From: Golubevia sp. BC0850
Taxonomy: Eukaryota > Basidiomycota > Exobasidiomycetes > Golubeviales > Golubeviaceae
DNA: 64,000 nt
NCBI GenBank assembly: GCA_012976225.1
Contig: JAAVVG010000011.1
Location: 248,001 to 312,000 of the forward strand
Reading direction: 5' to 3'
Position numbers and translations under genes: made by a program. Numbering within the stretch: position 1 is the first letter of the stretch; each line of letters opens with the position of its first letter. A model generated the notes under the pieces. That model was not told the origin of the DNA. It did no database searches and saw only the letters and a list, made by a program, of their open reading frames with translations. Shown piece after piece: positions 44,032-55,042 of the stretch.

Positions 44032-45896
44032 TTAAAGTAAGACGATACAAGCCAAGAGTAGACCGAAACCAGAGAAGACAACGCCAGCGAGAGCGACCGA
44101 AGCACTGTTAGCATCGGTTTCAGTGTTGGATCCGCTGTTATTGTTCGAGTTAGAGTGAGAATTAGAATTAGAATTAGAATCAGAGTTGGAGTTGGAGTTT
44201 GAACTAGAGTTGGAAGTTGGCTGAGCTACGGCTTGGTTCCATGTGTAAGTGACTCCAGAAGAAGAAGGGGGTGAAACGCTTTGACAGTTAGAAGATGAGG
44301 GCGCTGGGACCGGGACGACTGGAGTGACTGCATCTCCTTGATGGAAAGTATAGGAAGAATTGTAGACTCCTACTGGCATTCCTGGGTCAGCATCGCAGGA
44401 GCTGAATCCGGCGTCTGTGGAGGGAAAGAAACGAGATGAGTTAGCTCTAAGGTTTTACACCGAGAACTTTGAGCTCATTGATACTTACCATAGTCACCAG
44501 GGTCAACGAAGAGACATCCCATTAAGTCGTACTGGTTGTTACAGTACTGTGGGTGAGAGAAGGGGAAGGGCGAGAGAGAGATGTCAGCACAGGGAAAATC
44601 TCCATGAAGAAAAGTGTACTTACAGCGTACGAATTTTCTCCGAAACACGCTCTCAAGCAGAAGATGGCCTCTCCACCAGGTCCGTTGTCACAAGCGCCCA
44701 TGAATTGATGGAAATCCTGAGCTTGAGTTCCATCTGGGAGAGTGGCGAAGGCTCCAACTGGGTTTCCGACTCCTTCAGCTCCGTGATTGTCTGTAGAGAG
44801 ATCAGGGAAGTATCCAGTCAGATTCTAAGGGGATCAAACAACCATATCTCTGCAAGGAAAGAAAGGTCTAGCCTTGGAATAGAAGGGAGGCAGTTACGCT
44901 TATCTCAACATCCCAGCCAACTCACCATACTCGCCACCACAATCGTTCGATCCTAAGTTCATGACAGCAGGGTCATACGTTCCAGTGATCAATACGTAGT
45001 CGTCAGTCTTGCGGAAATGGCTGCGAAAGAGTAAATGGGCAGTGGAGAAGCGTGAACCATCGAAGGGGAAAGAAGAGAGATTAGTAACAGTCTTTCATCG
45101 CCCAGGAGCTTCCTTGAACTGAAATGGTTTAAAAGAACCAAAGGTTTCCTGCTCATTCGTACTCACGCTGACTTGATGAAGGAATCAGGCATAGGACGAG
45201 TTGTGTTGGTTGGGTTCATGCAATAAGCAACTGCAACTGCTTCAGCGTCGACCAGATTCTGCTCGACTGGATTAGGTGGCATCAAAAGACAGAAGTCATT
45301 TGCTGAGTTAATGTGAAGGCCTCTGCCCATTCCATCGAGAGCGGCTGGAGGTAGAGATCCTGTTGGGGTAGCTGGCTTCCAGCTTCCGGTCGAAGCAGTC
45401 ACAGTTAGAGCAGGAGCAGGGGGTCCATCTGAATTGACAGGTAAGTAGGGGGAGGAGGAGAAAGAAATTTGAGAGAGAGAGAGAGAGAGAGAGACGTTCA
45501 GTGAGATGACAAAGTTGGCTGGGGAAGGGTAAAGGACAACCCCATGTCAGCCCGGCATCTCAACTGAAGAAGACAGACGAGTCTAAGTAACCAGTTGCAT
45601 AAGATCTGACTTATCCAGGTAAAATGAGATCACCGAGAATCTTCATCCCTCTATCTGGTGTATGTTTGCCTCTTGTTTTCCATCTCTGCCGGTCTTCCTA
45701 TTCCGTCTCCACCTTTGCCTCAAATGCCGTGTCTACCTCGGAGAACGACAATAGTGAATCGGAGATTAAACCAGATTCAATGGTACTCACCTCCAGAGAT
45801 TACAGTAACAGAAGGAGTAGCAATAGGGTCTTGGGAAAGAACTTGGGTGGTGGCAGCAGCTGCCAATAACCAGTAAACAGAGATTGAATGTCTCAT
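44032..45896 (-). CDS. macrofage activating glycoprotein-type surface protein
   Basis: Six exons (45791-45896, 45167-45428, 44926-45020, 44624-44790, 44489-44546, 44032-44414) give 356 residues. Seen: signal peptide (VYWLLAAAATTQVLSQ), the conserved GLHINSANDFCLLMPP, GTYDPAVMNLGSNDCGGEYD, HGAEGVGNPVG, FCLRAC, YDLMGC, YDAGFSSCDADPGMPVGVY and TFHQGDAVTP, in the order known for fungal secreted proteins named after the Cryptococcus macrofage-activating glycoprotein. A Ser/Asn repeat then leads to a hydrophobic C-terminus (SVALAGVVFSGFGLLLACIV), a GPI-type signal. It is expected at the cell surface; its molecular role is not established. Ten Cys suggest disulfides. Confidence 0.88.
45468..45494. 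repeat. GA dinucleotide repeat
   Basis: (GA)n tract of about 27 bases in the first intron of the glycoprotein gene; on the coding strand it reads CT and may serve as a polypyrimidine tract. Confidence 0.85.
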
Positions 45897-46192
45897 AAGA
45901 AAGGTTTGAGGATTAAGATTAATAAAACTTGAAGCAGATTAGAGGAAAATGAAGTAGAATAGAATGGGTATGTATGGGTAGGAAAGAAAGAAGGGAGAGC
46001 CAATGGACTCCGGAGAAGACCCTCTCTGTTTTTTTTGGCAGACCATGACAGTTTCTTCCGGAATTGAAGGTCTTCTCATAATCTGCTCGATTACTTACTA
46101 CTGGAGCTCCTGGTCTGATTTGCCACTTGCTGTCCCGAGACAAGAAGAGAATCTCGAGCTGTAGTACCTTCGACTCTTGCCCACAACCTCTA

Positions 46193-46913
46193 ATGAGCAG
46201 CAACCAACCAGCTGCACGTCCGCGTCCAGCTTGGAATGAATCTCTCAATCTACTGCAAGCTGAGAAGCTTCCGGAGATAAGAGCAGTGGCCCAGAAATGG
46301 TTCGAAGAAACGTGAGTCAAATCAAGTAAAGCGAACGAAAGCCTCTTGCACCCTCACAATGTGTCTATCCTCCATGCTGACCTCTCTATTGCTTTCTTGA
46401 GTTACAGCGATAATGCTTTTTCTTCCAACTCAAGTTCTTCCGATGCTCAAGGTAAGCTAATGGACAGAGATAGCGAGCTTGGTTTCTCTTTCACTTTCTC
46501 GTCTCTCCTTCTCACTGACTACCATCACTTCTATCTATCTTGTGACCGAATCTGCTGAAATATTAGCTACTCATCAACATCTTCTTCGACTCATAGAGTC
46601 TGCTCAGAAACTTGTCTCATCGCAGGGTCTTTCTTCAATTCCCTTACTGCCTCACGACCATCCTTCGTCTGCTGAGCAGAATTCGTCGTCTTTCTCTACC
46701 AAGAACCTTTCGGATACAAATAATACAGGTACTCCTGGACTGGTCTCGAACTCGAGGTCCAAAGCTGCTGAGAAAGACGCAAGTTCTGACCAGCAGGGAA
46801 AAGAGAGACTCACAGCAATGATGGAATTGGCCAAAGATTCTTTTGAGCGGAGGGCTAGGCTCAGAGAAGGGGCTGCGATTGTGAATGGGATCCTGAGGCC
46901 CGGTAGGAGCTAG
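46193..46913 (+). CDS. hypothetical small helical protein
   Basis: Exons 46193-46311, 46408-46451 and 46567-46913 give 169 residues. Predicted by eye to be mostly helical: an N-terminal segment (SLNLLQAEKLPEIRAVAQKW), a second (HQHLLRLIESAQKLVSSQG), a Ser-rich spacer and a C-terminal helix (ERLTAMMELAKDSFERRARL). Heptad-like spacing of Leu/Ala hints at coiled coils, as in small subunits of larger complexes. No family is recognised. It starts about 300 bases from the divergent glycoprotein gene, so the two share a promoter region. Confidence 0.72.
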
Positions 46914-47349
46914 AGGAGAGTGAGAAAACAAGAGGGAAAAGAGAATGAGATGGAAGAGGCCAGAGGGATTTTTCGTAGCCGAACCTTCTGGATCAACCTC
47001 AGATGCATTACAGCTGTACTTTTAGGATTATCGATGTGTTAGATCTTTTCTATTTGTATCGAATCTTCTGATTAAGGTCAGGAGGAAAGATCGAGAAGGA
47101 TTATTTGTCTTCGTCCATCATCACATCATGAGATGGCCAAGTTATCGCTAACAACGATGGCCCTGTTCCAGTCTTCTGAGATTCAAATGCAAAGGATCTG
47201 GATTTGAGAGAATAAGAATACAATGGAAGAGGCTCTGGCATGGGAACATTTGTTACGAGAAGACGGAAAGGTTGTTGAAAACTGCGAAAGATTTTTTAGA
47301 CTTTGAGATTGGAGAGTTGATGACCGGGAAGATTGTTGTAGGTCTATGA
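46914..47349. other. intergenic, convergent 3' ends
   Basis: No gene seen between the small helical protein gene and TFB5. Confidence 0.5.
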
Positions 47350-47852
47350 CTAGGTCTCTAGAACATAGGTGTTCTTCTCCAGCTAGAAGAAGAAGAATGA
47401 AGGGCAGGGCAGAGCAAGGGAGAAGAAGGGAAAGAAGAAACAAAAAGGAAAGCGCAGTCAGCATTCTCTGCGGAGACGTAGAGTGAAAGTAAGACTACCA
47501 TGATCTTTGCTCTATCATTCAATGAGACTTGTGAACAAGGGAGTAGGCCACGGATGCCAGCAGAGAGAGATGGAGTAAAGGAGCTCTTCTCCTTTCGTGG
47601 GTTACTGACCTCTTGATCGACAGCATCTCTCATTCTCTGGATGGCGTCGGTGCTGATCAAGAGATGAGTTTCATCGAGATCTTCTATGACGAATCTGTCA
47701 GTGGCATTGATAGATAGAATCAGTTGCTTGACTGCCGGGTCGCTGTGATGGAATCAGGGTTGGGCGGAATGGGATCAGGTCAGCTGTTCTCTTGTCTCTT
47801 TGTCTTTACTCTGGACTAACCAAGTGACTAGGGTTCCCTTGATTGCCTTCAT
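47350..47852 (-). CDS. TFB5: TFIIH subunit Tfb5 (GTF2H5/TTDA)
   Basis: Exons 47821-47852, 47610-47742 and 47350-47382 give 65 residues, matching the family (about 70). Tfb5 is the smallest TFIIH subunit; it stabilises Tfb2 and is needed for nucleotide excision repair and transcription. Seen: MKAIKGTLVTCDPAVKQLIL, FVIEDLDETHLLI and LEKNTYV at the end, the three family blocks in order. The donors of both introns are slightly weak (GTTAGT and GTCAGT); the second intron is 227 bases. The window thus holds two excision-repair proteins, RAD16 and TFB5, 38 kb apart. Confidence 0.92.
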
Positions 47853-48256
47853 AGCGATTAGAAGAACAGAAAGAAAAAGAAGGAAATCGTTGACGAGATT
47901 AGAATTGCAGCGCAGAAGATGTGTGATCTTGCGCTCTTCCAAAAAGAAGTCCCACCTTCCCCACACTCCTTTCCTGGAAAAACCATCCAAAATCAACAGA
48001 AGTAGAAGAAAGAAGTTCAGCAAGTCATCTTCACTGAAAGAAGAAGGTAGCCAAAGAGGCAAGGTAACCTCTGCCTACTTGAATCATCCATCCAATTAGA
48101 GCCAAGCTATTCGCTAGAGGAGACCAACCTGCAACCACCAGATTCATTCATGATCTACTTCCTTTAAAGTCATCCATCCTCTACTTGATTCCCCACTTTC
48201 ATTTCTATATCACTACTCTTCTTCGATTCTCTTCATCCTCGGTTCTCTTCTTCAAG
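47853..48256. promoter_or_regulatory. divergent promoter, TFB5 / large membrane protein
   Basis: 404 bases between opposed starts, CT-rich toward the plus-strand gene. No clear TATA box. A plus-strand open frame (47800-48099) overlaps TFB5 exon 1 and has no support. Confidence 0.5.
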
Positions 48257-51200
48257 ATGCACCCACCGCCGCTCCTCTCCTCTTTCTGGTTCGATTACCT
48301 TTGGAGCTCTTGGTCAACAGCTCTCCTCAGTTCTTTAGCTGGTAAGTCATGCTTGCATCGAATAGGAATTCATAAAGAACAGTGTGTCTATGCCAAGTTG
48401 GATTGGAAGAAGGAGGGTTGAGTTCTCAAGACCTTCTTAATGATTGGTCGGATGCTCGGAGCAGGAAGAGAGCTGCTTTCCTTTCCTGCTTGTGCTAATA
48501 AGAACATTATGTCTCCTAATCCCCGCAGGTGTATTTCTCATCTACTTCGCTCTCAAATTGTTGGTCACTTCGGGCTCTTCAAAACAGATTGACCACCTAG
48601 TCGAACTCACAGCAGAAGTGTGCGGTCGGTCATTCTCAGCCTCCTCTACCTCTGCTGCCGCACAGAAAGCCGAAGCTCAAAGCTCTGACTTAGAAGCAGA
48701 CGATTATGAGATTGATGGTCAGGAAGATGGGGAAGACGGAGAGAATTGGGAGACGGAAGGTGTTGAAAGGCACGCGACCTCTGGAAGAGGTAGAAGAGGA
48801 GAAGGCTATTCTGGGATCAACCTCAAGAAGACCAATGTCGTTCGGATCATCTCTTCAGACCCAAGCAGTAGTCTTTCCACCTCACCTCTTCAGCTAGATC
48901 TCGACAATGGAACCGACCTCAGAAGGAACGGAGTGGCCGGAGGAGTCAAAGGAGTGGTCAGGAGAGCAAACGCAGCAACGACCTCGAACTCTTCTCCTAA
49001 TAGGAAGAGAAGAGAAAGTGGGAAACTCACAAACGGATCTCCTAGCTCCTCTCCAAATCTCAACGCTCGACCTTCAAGCCCGGCGGAAGAGACAGATGGG
49101 AACAGTTCACTCTCAGCTCTCGCACGTTCGGATCCTGGCACTCCCATTGCTTCCGACACTTGGAACCTCAACTCAACTTCAGAGCAAGCTGAACAGAACC
49201 TATCACGACGACGAACCTCTCTCCATGGAGTTACCGGGCTCAACAGATCTCCTCTTCTACCTGCTTCGATTCTCAAGACCAGGCCCGAACAGTACTGCGG
49301 AGCAAAACCACCCATTCAAGAAGAGCCAACGACGAATACCTCTCTCTATCCGGATTCTAGAGGTAAATTTGGTACCGACGCCTTTGGTCTATCCGGGTCT
49401 GGAGGTTACAGCAGTGCTTCTGCCTACCTTCCATCAGGTCAACGCAGCAGCACCGAACTACTTCTATCTCCTTCGATAGCTTCTCCTTTCCTTCAAGACG
49501 GATCGTCTCTCAACTCTTCCTCTTCAACCTCTCCAGCTTCTTCATCTCCTGCTCAATCCCCACCTCAAGAGAATCTCTCAATCGGCCTCGGCCTCAATAC
49601 CCACCCACATCCAAGTTGGCCAACTCGAAGAATGAAGCAAATCAAGTTGATGGAACCAGACTGGTCCCCATACGTCCAATCGCACGAGAGAGCTAGGTGA
49701 GTCTTTCCTTTCTTAGAGTACCTTGAAATCTTCAGATCGGTTGTGTCTCACTCTCTTCCCCTCTTACTCTCCTCTCATAGAGAAAGGCTGGAAGTCGCAG
49801 CTCACGTAGCCATCGTTCAATCGAGAGGAGGTTCAATCTCTCTACCTTCTTCTCCTATCTCCTCTCCAGTAACAAAGAGAATGGGAAGGATAGGGATTGA
49901 GGATTTTCGGAACTCCACTATCGAGAGTTTGGAAGAGTTTCCGCTTTTGCTGAAAGACGCCAGACTCTCCGACCTTCCGAGTTTCTGGAACAACGAGACT
50001 GAAGCCGGAGACGAAGACTTTTGGTTCGAGAGACACGTTCAATCAACTGCTGCTGCCGGAAGAGACTGGGATTGGAGGAAGAGAAGAGCCAGAGTTGCCA
50101 AAGCGGAAAGTCTGAACAGAGCCAACAATTCTATCAACGGAGAATTTCCTTCAGCCGACTTCTCAGGTGGCTTCGGCTCTTCTGACGGAAACAGAGTCAT
50201 CGGAAAGACTGATGTTCAACTTCAACATCAACAGAGACTTGCTAATCGCCCGAGTGTAACTGCAAGGACGAGAAGCCTTCCCTCCTCTCCTTTGATTTCC
50301 TTTACTGCAGCCGAACTAGCTGGAACGCAAGCACCCCAATTGCCGAACTTCTCAAGACAAAGCTCTTCAAGCTCATCCGATTCGTCTTCACTCTCCGTCG
50401 ACCTAAGATCCAGTGGCTCTTCTTCTCCTACCTATGGAGCCCAAGTGAACGCAAGCTCTTCAAGAAACTTCCGACCTCAATCTGCAGAACTCGGCTCGAG
50501 GCTTCAAGAAGAGCAGAACTACCGCCTTCCTCAATTCACGACTTCTTCGCAGCTGCGACCCGCTAGTTCACTTCACGACTCCCTCCAAGTCCCGAGCGTC
50601 ACAAGTCAACGCCACTCTCTTCCCGCCTCACCTGCAAAGACCAAGACATACAATTCCTCTTCTTTGAGAAAGAAGCTGATGGGCTCAAAGTCAAGAGCTT
50701 CAACTGGCTCGGAACTGAGGCCTAGTTTGGAACCCTCCACTAGCCCTTCTGAGGAATCTTCAATAGCTTTGAAAAGACCTCTTTTGACTGCCAACGTCGC
50801 GGGTCAAGAGGACGAAAGGAATTTCTCAAGACCCAGAATTCCTCCCTTCCAACGACAGGAGTCAGCCAGTCCCAATTCGCTTCCTTCAGGAGAATCCCTG
50901 GTTTCTAACTATCCGGACTCTGCTTTCTCCAGAGGATCATCTGTCCCAGAAGTTCTTCCACCGAGCAACGGCCAAGCTCAAAACTCAGTCAAACAGGAGC
51001 TCAAGCCTCAAAGACCTCGCATCAGGACCATGAGTCTCGAGTCAACGCTCAACAATCAAGAAGAGATCGACACTCTCTTGCAGGAAGCAGAAGAATATCG
51101 AAGTGAACAGGACGAAGGAGGGATTTCCAAGCCTACGAGTCACAAGACCACTCCTTCGAAAGGTTCGAAGAGGGGGATCCTCGCTGGAGCTTCACAGGTC

Positions 51201-52187
51201 GAGAGGAAGTTTTCTTACAGAGCTGGGGCTCTTGGAGCGGGTGACCTATTCTTTGGAGGATGGAGTAGCGCCGACGCTTACGGACCGATCTCAAACGCTA
51301 AGGTACCCTTCAAGGTCGAAGAATCTGCTGTTGAACCAATCTCCAGACCTCAGCTGGTGCCTAGAGACTCGACTACGAGCTCCAGCTCTGTCTCTTCAAC
51401 TCAAAACGGATCCACCAAAGTAGGAAGTATCCATTCAAGCGACAGCGGGTCTGTTTCTGAGAAGAGATGGACTGAAAACGGAGGATCAGTGCTGCCAGTC
51501 ACGTTGGATTACTCGACGCTCTCTGCTCCTTCATCCGATCAAGACGCCTTCTCTCCGACTCTCAAGAGAAGCAACAGCAAGAGTGGACTGTCTCCGCCTA
51601 GACGAGGCAGCACTGTCGGAAGCTCCAATGGGTCTACTACTTCCAGCTCAAGCTCGCAGCGACGAAGAAGCAGTGGCTTGCAGGGAGGTTCTGAACTCGA
51701 CAGAATAACATCAAACAAGTCAAGCAGCAATGGATCTTCTTCTGGAATCTCATCTATGACGGGGACTGGAGATCCTCCTGTAATGAGATATGCAAGACCA
51801 AAGAATTCGAAACGTTCTACAATTTTGAATTCTGCTGGAGGAGCTTCCCAGGTCCTGGTAGCTCATGGAATTGAGAACAAAGCCAAGAACGGTCTTCCAA
51901 TCAATGGCAGTCCTCGAGTCTCAAGAACTTCTTCTACCATTACGGACGCCAGAACAGGAAAAGAGCCCGCTCCGATGGCAATGGCTTTCAGAGCCAGAAC
52001 AGCAAGTCTTCAATCTTCAAACTCTGGTGATACTTCAACCTCGCAAGCCCAAGAGAAAATGCAACCAAGCAAGAGATCATCCAGCATCGTCGACTCGGAC
52101 TCATCTGCTCTTAAAGCTGAACGTCGTCTTTCCTCGCCTCCTTCATCTCTACCCCCTCTGGAACCTCTACCTCCATTGCCAAAATGA
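48257..52187 (+). CDS. large Ser-rich protein with N-terminal membrane segment, unknown function
   Basis: Exons 48257-48341, 48529-49696 and 49781-52187 give 1219 residues. The N-terminus has a membrane segment spanning the first junction (TALLSSLAGVFLIYFALKLL), then an acidic region, long Ser/Pro/Asn-rich disorder, and one conserved-looking block around the second intron (MKQIKLMEPDWSPYVQSHER, then LEVAAHVAIVQSRGG, RIGIEDFRNSTIESLEEFPL, and WFERHVQSTAAAGRDWDWRK). That block, about residues 400-530, is the only part likely to fold. The rest contains many SP/TP and RxxS sites, as in signalling scaffolds. No family is recognised. Confidence 0.78.
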
Positions 52188-52806
52188 TAAATCAGAATTG
52201 CGTTCTCAGTGGTCAAGTCTCATCTCTCGTTCCCCTCGGTTCTCATCGTTTCCCCTCGGATTGCAAAGTTAGCATCTTGTATCTTCTCTTTCCCTGTTCC
52301 CGTTGCCTCACCTAACCTAGTCACTCCTTTTTGCCTTTAAACAGGTCACCCACACTCTTTTCGCTTTCGATCTAAAAAAATCTTCATATCCGATACCTCA
52401 AATCCTTTCCGAAAACCATCGTTTCACACAATACCTTCCTCACTCTTTTCGAACTTGTTACCCAAGTCTACTGTTATCTGTACCCAGTTGTTGTCTTAAT
52501 ATTCTCATCTTTTCTTTTTCAGCGCTCAGTTCCACTCTTCTGTCTTCTTTTCTTCTTCGAGAGTCTCTCCCAACCTCGAAAAGCGCCAAGCTCAAATCGC
52601 CTTCTCTCTAGGCAGGTCTTCAGAAGGCAAAAGTGGGATGTTTCAGGCACTGAGTTACTGTTCAAACTTTGGTCAAACCTATGAACGCAGTGAGTTGGCA
52701 AGGAGGAAGTCAAAAAGTCAAATTTGAGAAGCTGTGAAATGAAGACGAAAAAAAAGCTAGGCGAAAAAATATCTGAATCTGATCCAAGTTGGAAACCAAA
52801 GGACTG
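52188..52806. other. intergenic, convergent 3' ends
   Basis: CT-rich. Minus-strand open frame 52519-52713 has no supporting motif. Nothing else seen. Confidence 0.45.
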
Positions 52807-53998
52807 CTACTTTTTAGCAGAGGTAGGAACAGGAGAAGTGGTGGATGATGGTGGTAGAGGGGGCAACGAAGGGTTATAGTAACAGAGTAGCTGAAAGAAG
52901 TGGCGATAGAGGAGCTCGAAGTGGCGACTGGGGCTGGGGATCGAGAACTAGTATCTACTGGAGGCGGAAGGAGAAGAGGATCGGCTGGAGCAACTGGAGG
53001 AGGAATGGCTGGAGGAGGACCGACAGGTGGAGTAGTTGGAGTAGGTGGTGCAGCTGGAGTTTGAGGAGGACTTGAAGAAGCAGGGGGATCTGGAGACGGA
53101 GTTGAGTTGATGTTCATGTCGAATGAGATGGTAGGTATGTTTCCGGTTTGCTCAATGGAAGGATTCTTTGAGAAGAGATCTGACCACTGGACCTGGAATC
53201 ATAGGAGCTGTAATCTTAAAAGTCGGTAAAGCGTCACAAGCTCCGTTGTAGCCCTTTAGCTTAGGACCGTCGGTATAACCTTGATCTTCTGCGTCAGTCA
53301 CGGAATCTGCTAGTACTGCCCATTGCTGGATGTAAGGTAGTGAATAAGGGGCGCATCTCTTTCCTAAATCCCCATCTCCTATACAACCTCCCTCTTTGAT
53401 CTTGGGAGGCGTAAGCCCTACCCAGCTACCATCTATTCGGCTCCACTTGACGTTAGGCTCCCAGTTGGCCCTTTTTCGAGTTGGGTCTTTAACGTATTCA
53501 CTAGAAGTACGCTATCCTTCCACACCTGCAGGAGAAAAACATCCTTTGATTCCATCCCTTCAGCACCTAGTTTGGCCAAATTATCATGAATTTGCTCTGC
53601 TACTTTAACCTGACTTTCCCAAGCTTCACGTTGATAGTCGTAGAGAGCCACAATCGTGCGTAACGCCTCTGGACCCGACTCTCTACCCTCATAAAATTCA
53701 GTCCAAGCAGGCATAGCCTCGTAGCATGGATCCTCTTCTGGGGTGAATTTGAGGATAGCCCTAGTGTATTGACCCTTGAGGTTGTTGATATCTTGATCTA
53801 AGAAGAGCAGATTATCTTCTCCGTTCACTATATCTAAGAGGGAACTCAAGGTTTCCGGATCCTCCGCTATTGCACCCCTGAATCTGCTGCAAAATGAGTT
53901 GTAGGTTTCTCCGTCGAAGAGTAAGTTTTTGATAAGATTCTTGATATACTGACTTTCCAGAACGCTGAGAAATGGTAAGGTGCACGAGAAGAAGAATC
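52807..53998 (-). CDS. hypothetical protein, gene model unresolved
   Basis: A chain of protein-like frames on the minus strand. From an acceptor at 53999: YIKNLIKNLLFDGETYNSF, then a helical region (QDINNLKGQYTRAILKFTPE, YEAMPAWTEFYEG). Near 53505 the coding look moves to another frame (EYVKDPTRKRANWEPNVKW, GGCIGDGDLGKRCAPYSLPY, LKGYNGACDALPTF), and near 53185 to a third (DLFSKNPSIEQTGNIPTISF) running into a Pro-rich tail that, after a good 68-base intron, ends PTSAKK at 52807. Cys pairs hint at secretion. No first exon with an ATG was found, and two frame changes lack clean GT..AG pairs of normal size. It is either a real gene with cryptic short introns or a decaying one. Confidence 0.4.
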
Positions 53999-54108
53999 AC
54001 TGTCAGCGCATCCTTCTCACCTCGAGATCGCCAAGTAGATTCCTGGACAACGTTTGGACGCTCAGTGAGCCAGCCACTGGCTACTCCCGTCTGGCTCCTG
54101 GAACTAAG

Positions 54109-54804
54109 ATGCCTTATGACTACCCCATCCGCTGGAGGACTCTGCTCAACCTCTCGACCACGAACAAGGCGTTTCGAAGAGCCTGCCTCCCTCGAATCTT
54201 TGGACATCTCTACCTCAGGACCTGTCGCCAGATCGGGCTACTGTGGAAAGCGATCCTAATCAATCCCAGTTTGGGCTCGTACGCCCATACCTGTACCGTT
54301 CACTGGAGATACGACGTCTATGAAGGAGATTTAAGAGATGGCGAGGAGAAGACGTCCTCCGAAATGCTGAGAGACGCTTTCAAGCATAGGTCTATGGACG
54401 CTCAGATCGAGAAAGCCAGAATTGAATGGGAAGAAAGGGAGGGTCGAGAGGTAGGAGAGAATGGAAACGGAGCAGAAGAAGATGGCGGCAACCTTTCAGA
54501 AGAATCGGAATGGGATGCAGACCCGCCTCGAACCTGGGAGAACCAGAAGAAGGAGCTGATGAGCTTGGCCACTACTGGTCCGGATGGAAAAGGAGATGAC
54601 CCTAATATCAAATCGGCAGCCGATTTGAATGAAGCAATGTTAACAATCTGCCGATCCTGGACCTCTACTAGGAAAATCAACTGGGCTACTCGGTGTCTTC
54701 CATTTTTCAGTGAGATGGTGGATCATCTGGAACGGATCGCTACTCTAGAAGAGATCATTGATGCCATAGAATCGTCTCGGTCTCACAATGGAAACGAAGC
54801 TTGA
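54109..54804 (+). CDS. F-box-like protein, 5' end uncertain
   Basis: The frame from ATG 54109 gives 231 residues starting MPYDYPIRWRTLLNLSTTNK, with AFRRACLPRIFGHLYLRT: the second half of a degenerate F-box as found in many basidiomycete F-box proteins, which link substrates to SCF ubiquitin ligases. An acidic region and a C-terminal helical part follow. The frame is also open upstream to about 53980 (SPSRFLDNVWTLSEP), which could be the first half of the F-box reached through an upstream intron, but no ATG exon was identified. No LRR or WD repeats are visible, so the substrate-binding part is unknown. Confidence 0.6.
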   Translation: MPYDYPIRWRTLLNLSTTNKAFRRACLPRIFGHLYLRTCRQIGLLWKAILINPSLGSYAHTCTVHWRYDVYEGDLRDGEEKTSSEMLRDAFKHRSMDAQIEKARIEWEEREGREVGENGNGAEEDGGNLSEESEWDADPPRTWENQKKELMSLATTGPDGKGDDPNIKSAADLNEAMLTICRSWTSTRKINWATRCLPFFSEMVDHLERIATLEEIIDAIESSRSHNGNEA

Positions 54805-55042
54805 GACGAGACTAGTGAATTGCAATAGCAGACCTGAAGATCAACAAAATTGGAGAAGCGAGAAAAGAAGGGAACGAGCAGAAGTATGCAAAGGTACGAA
54901 AAGGAGAGACTGGTGAAGGAAACAAAGTAGAAACAGCAGACAAGTCGACGATCGTAAAAGGTGCCGTGAGAGGAAACACTTGAAAGGACGAGAACGGAAG
55001 GGAAATGCCGACGAAAACTGGAACAAAAACTCAAGCTAGGAT

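Noticed and set aside
47358-47660. 100-codon minus-strand frame beginning inside TFB5
   Set aside because: It is TFB5 exon 2 reading into its intron.
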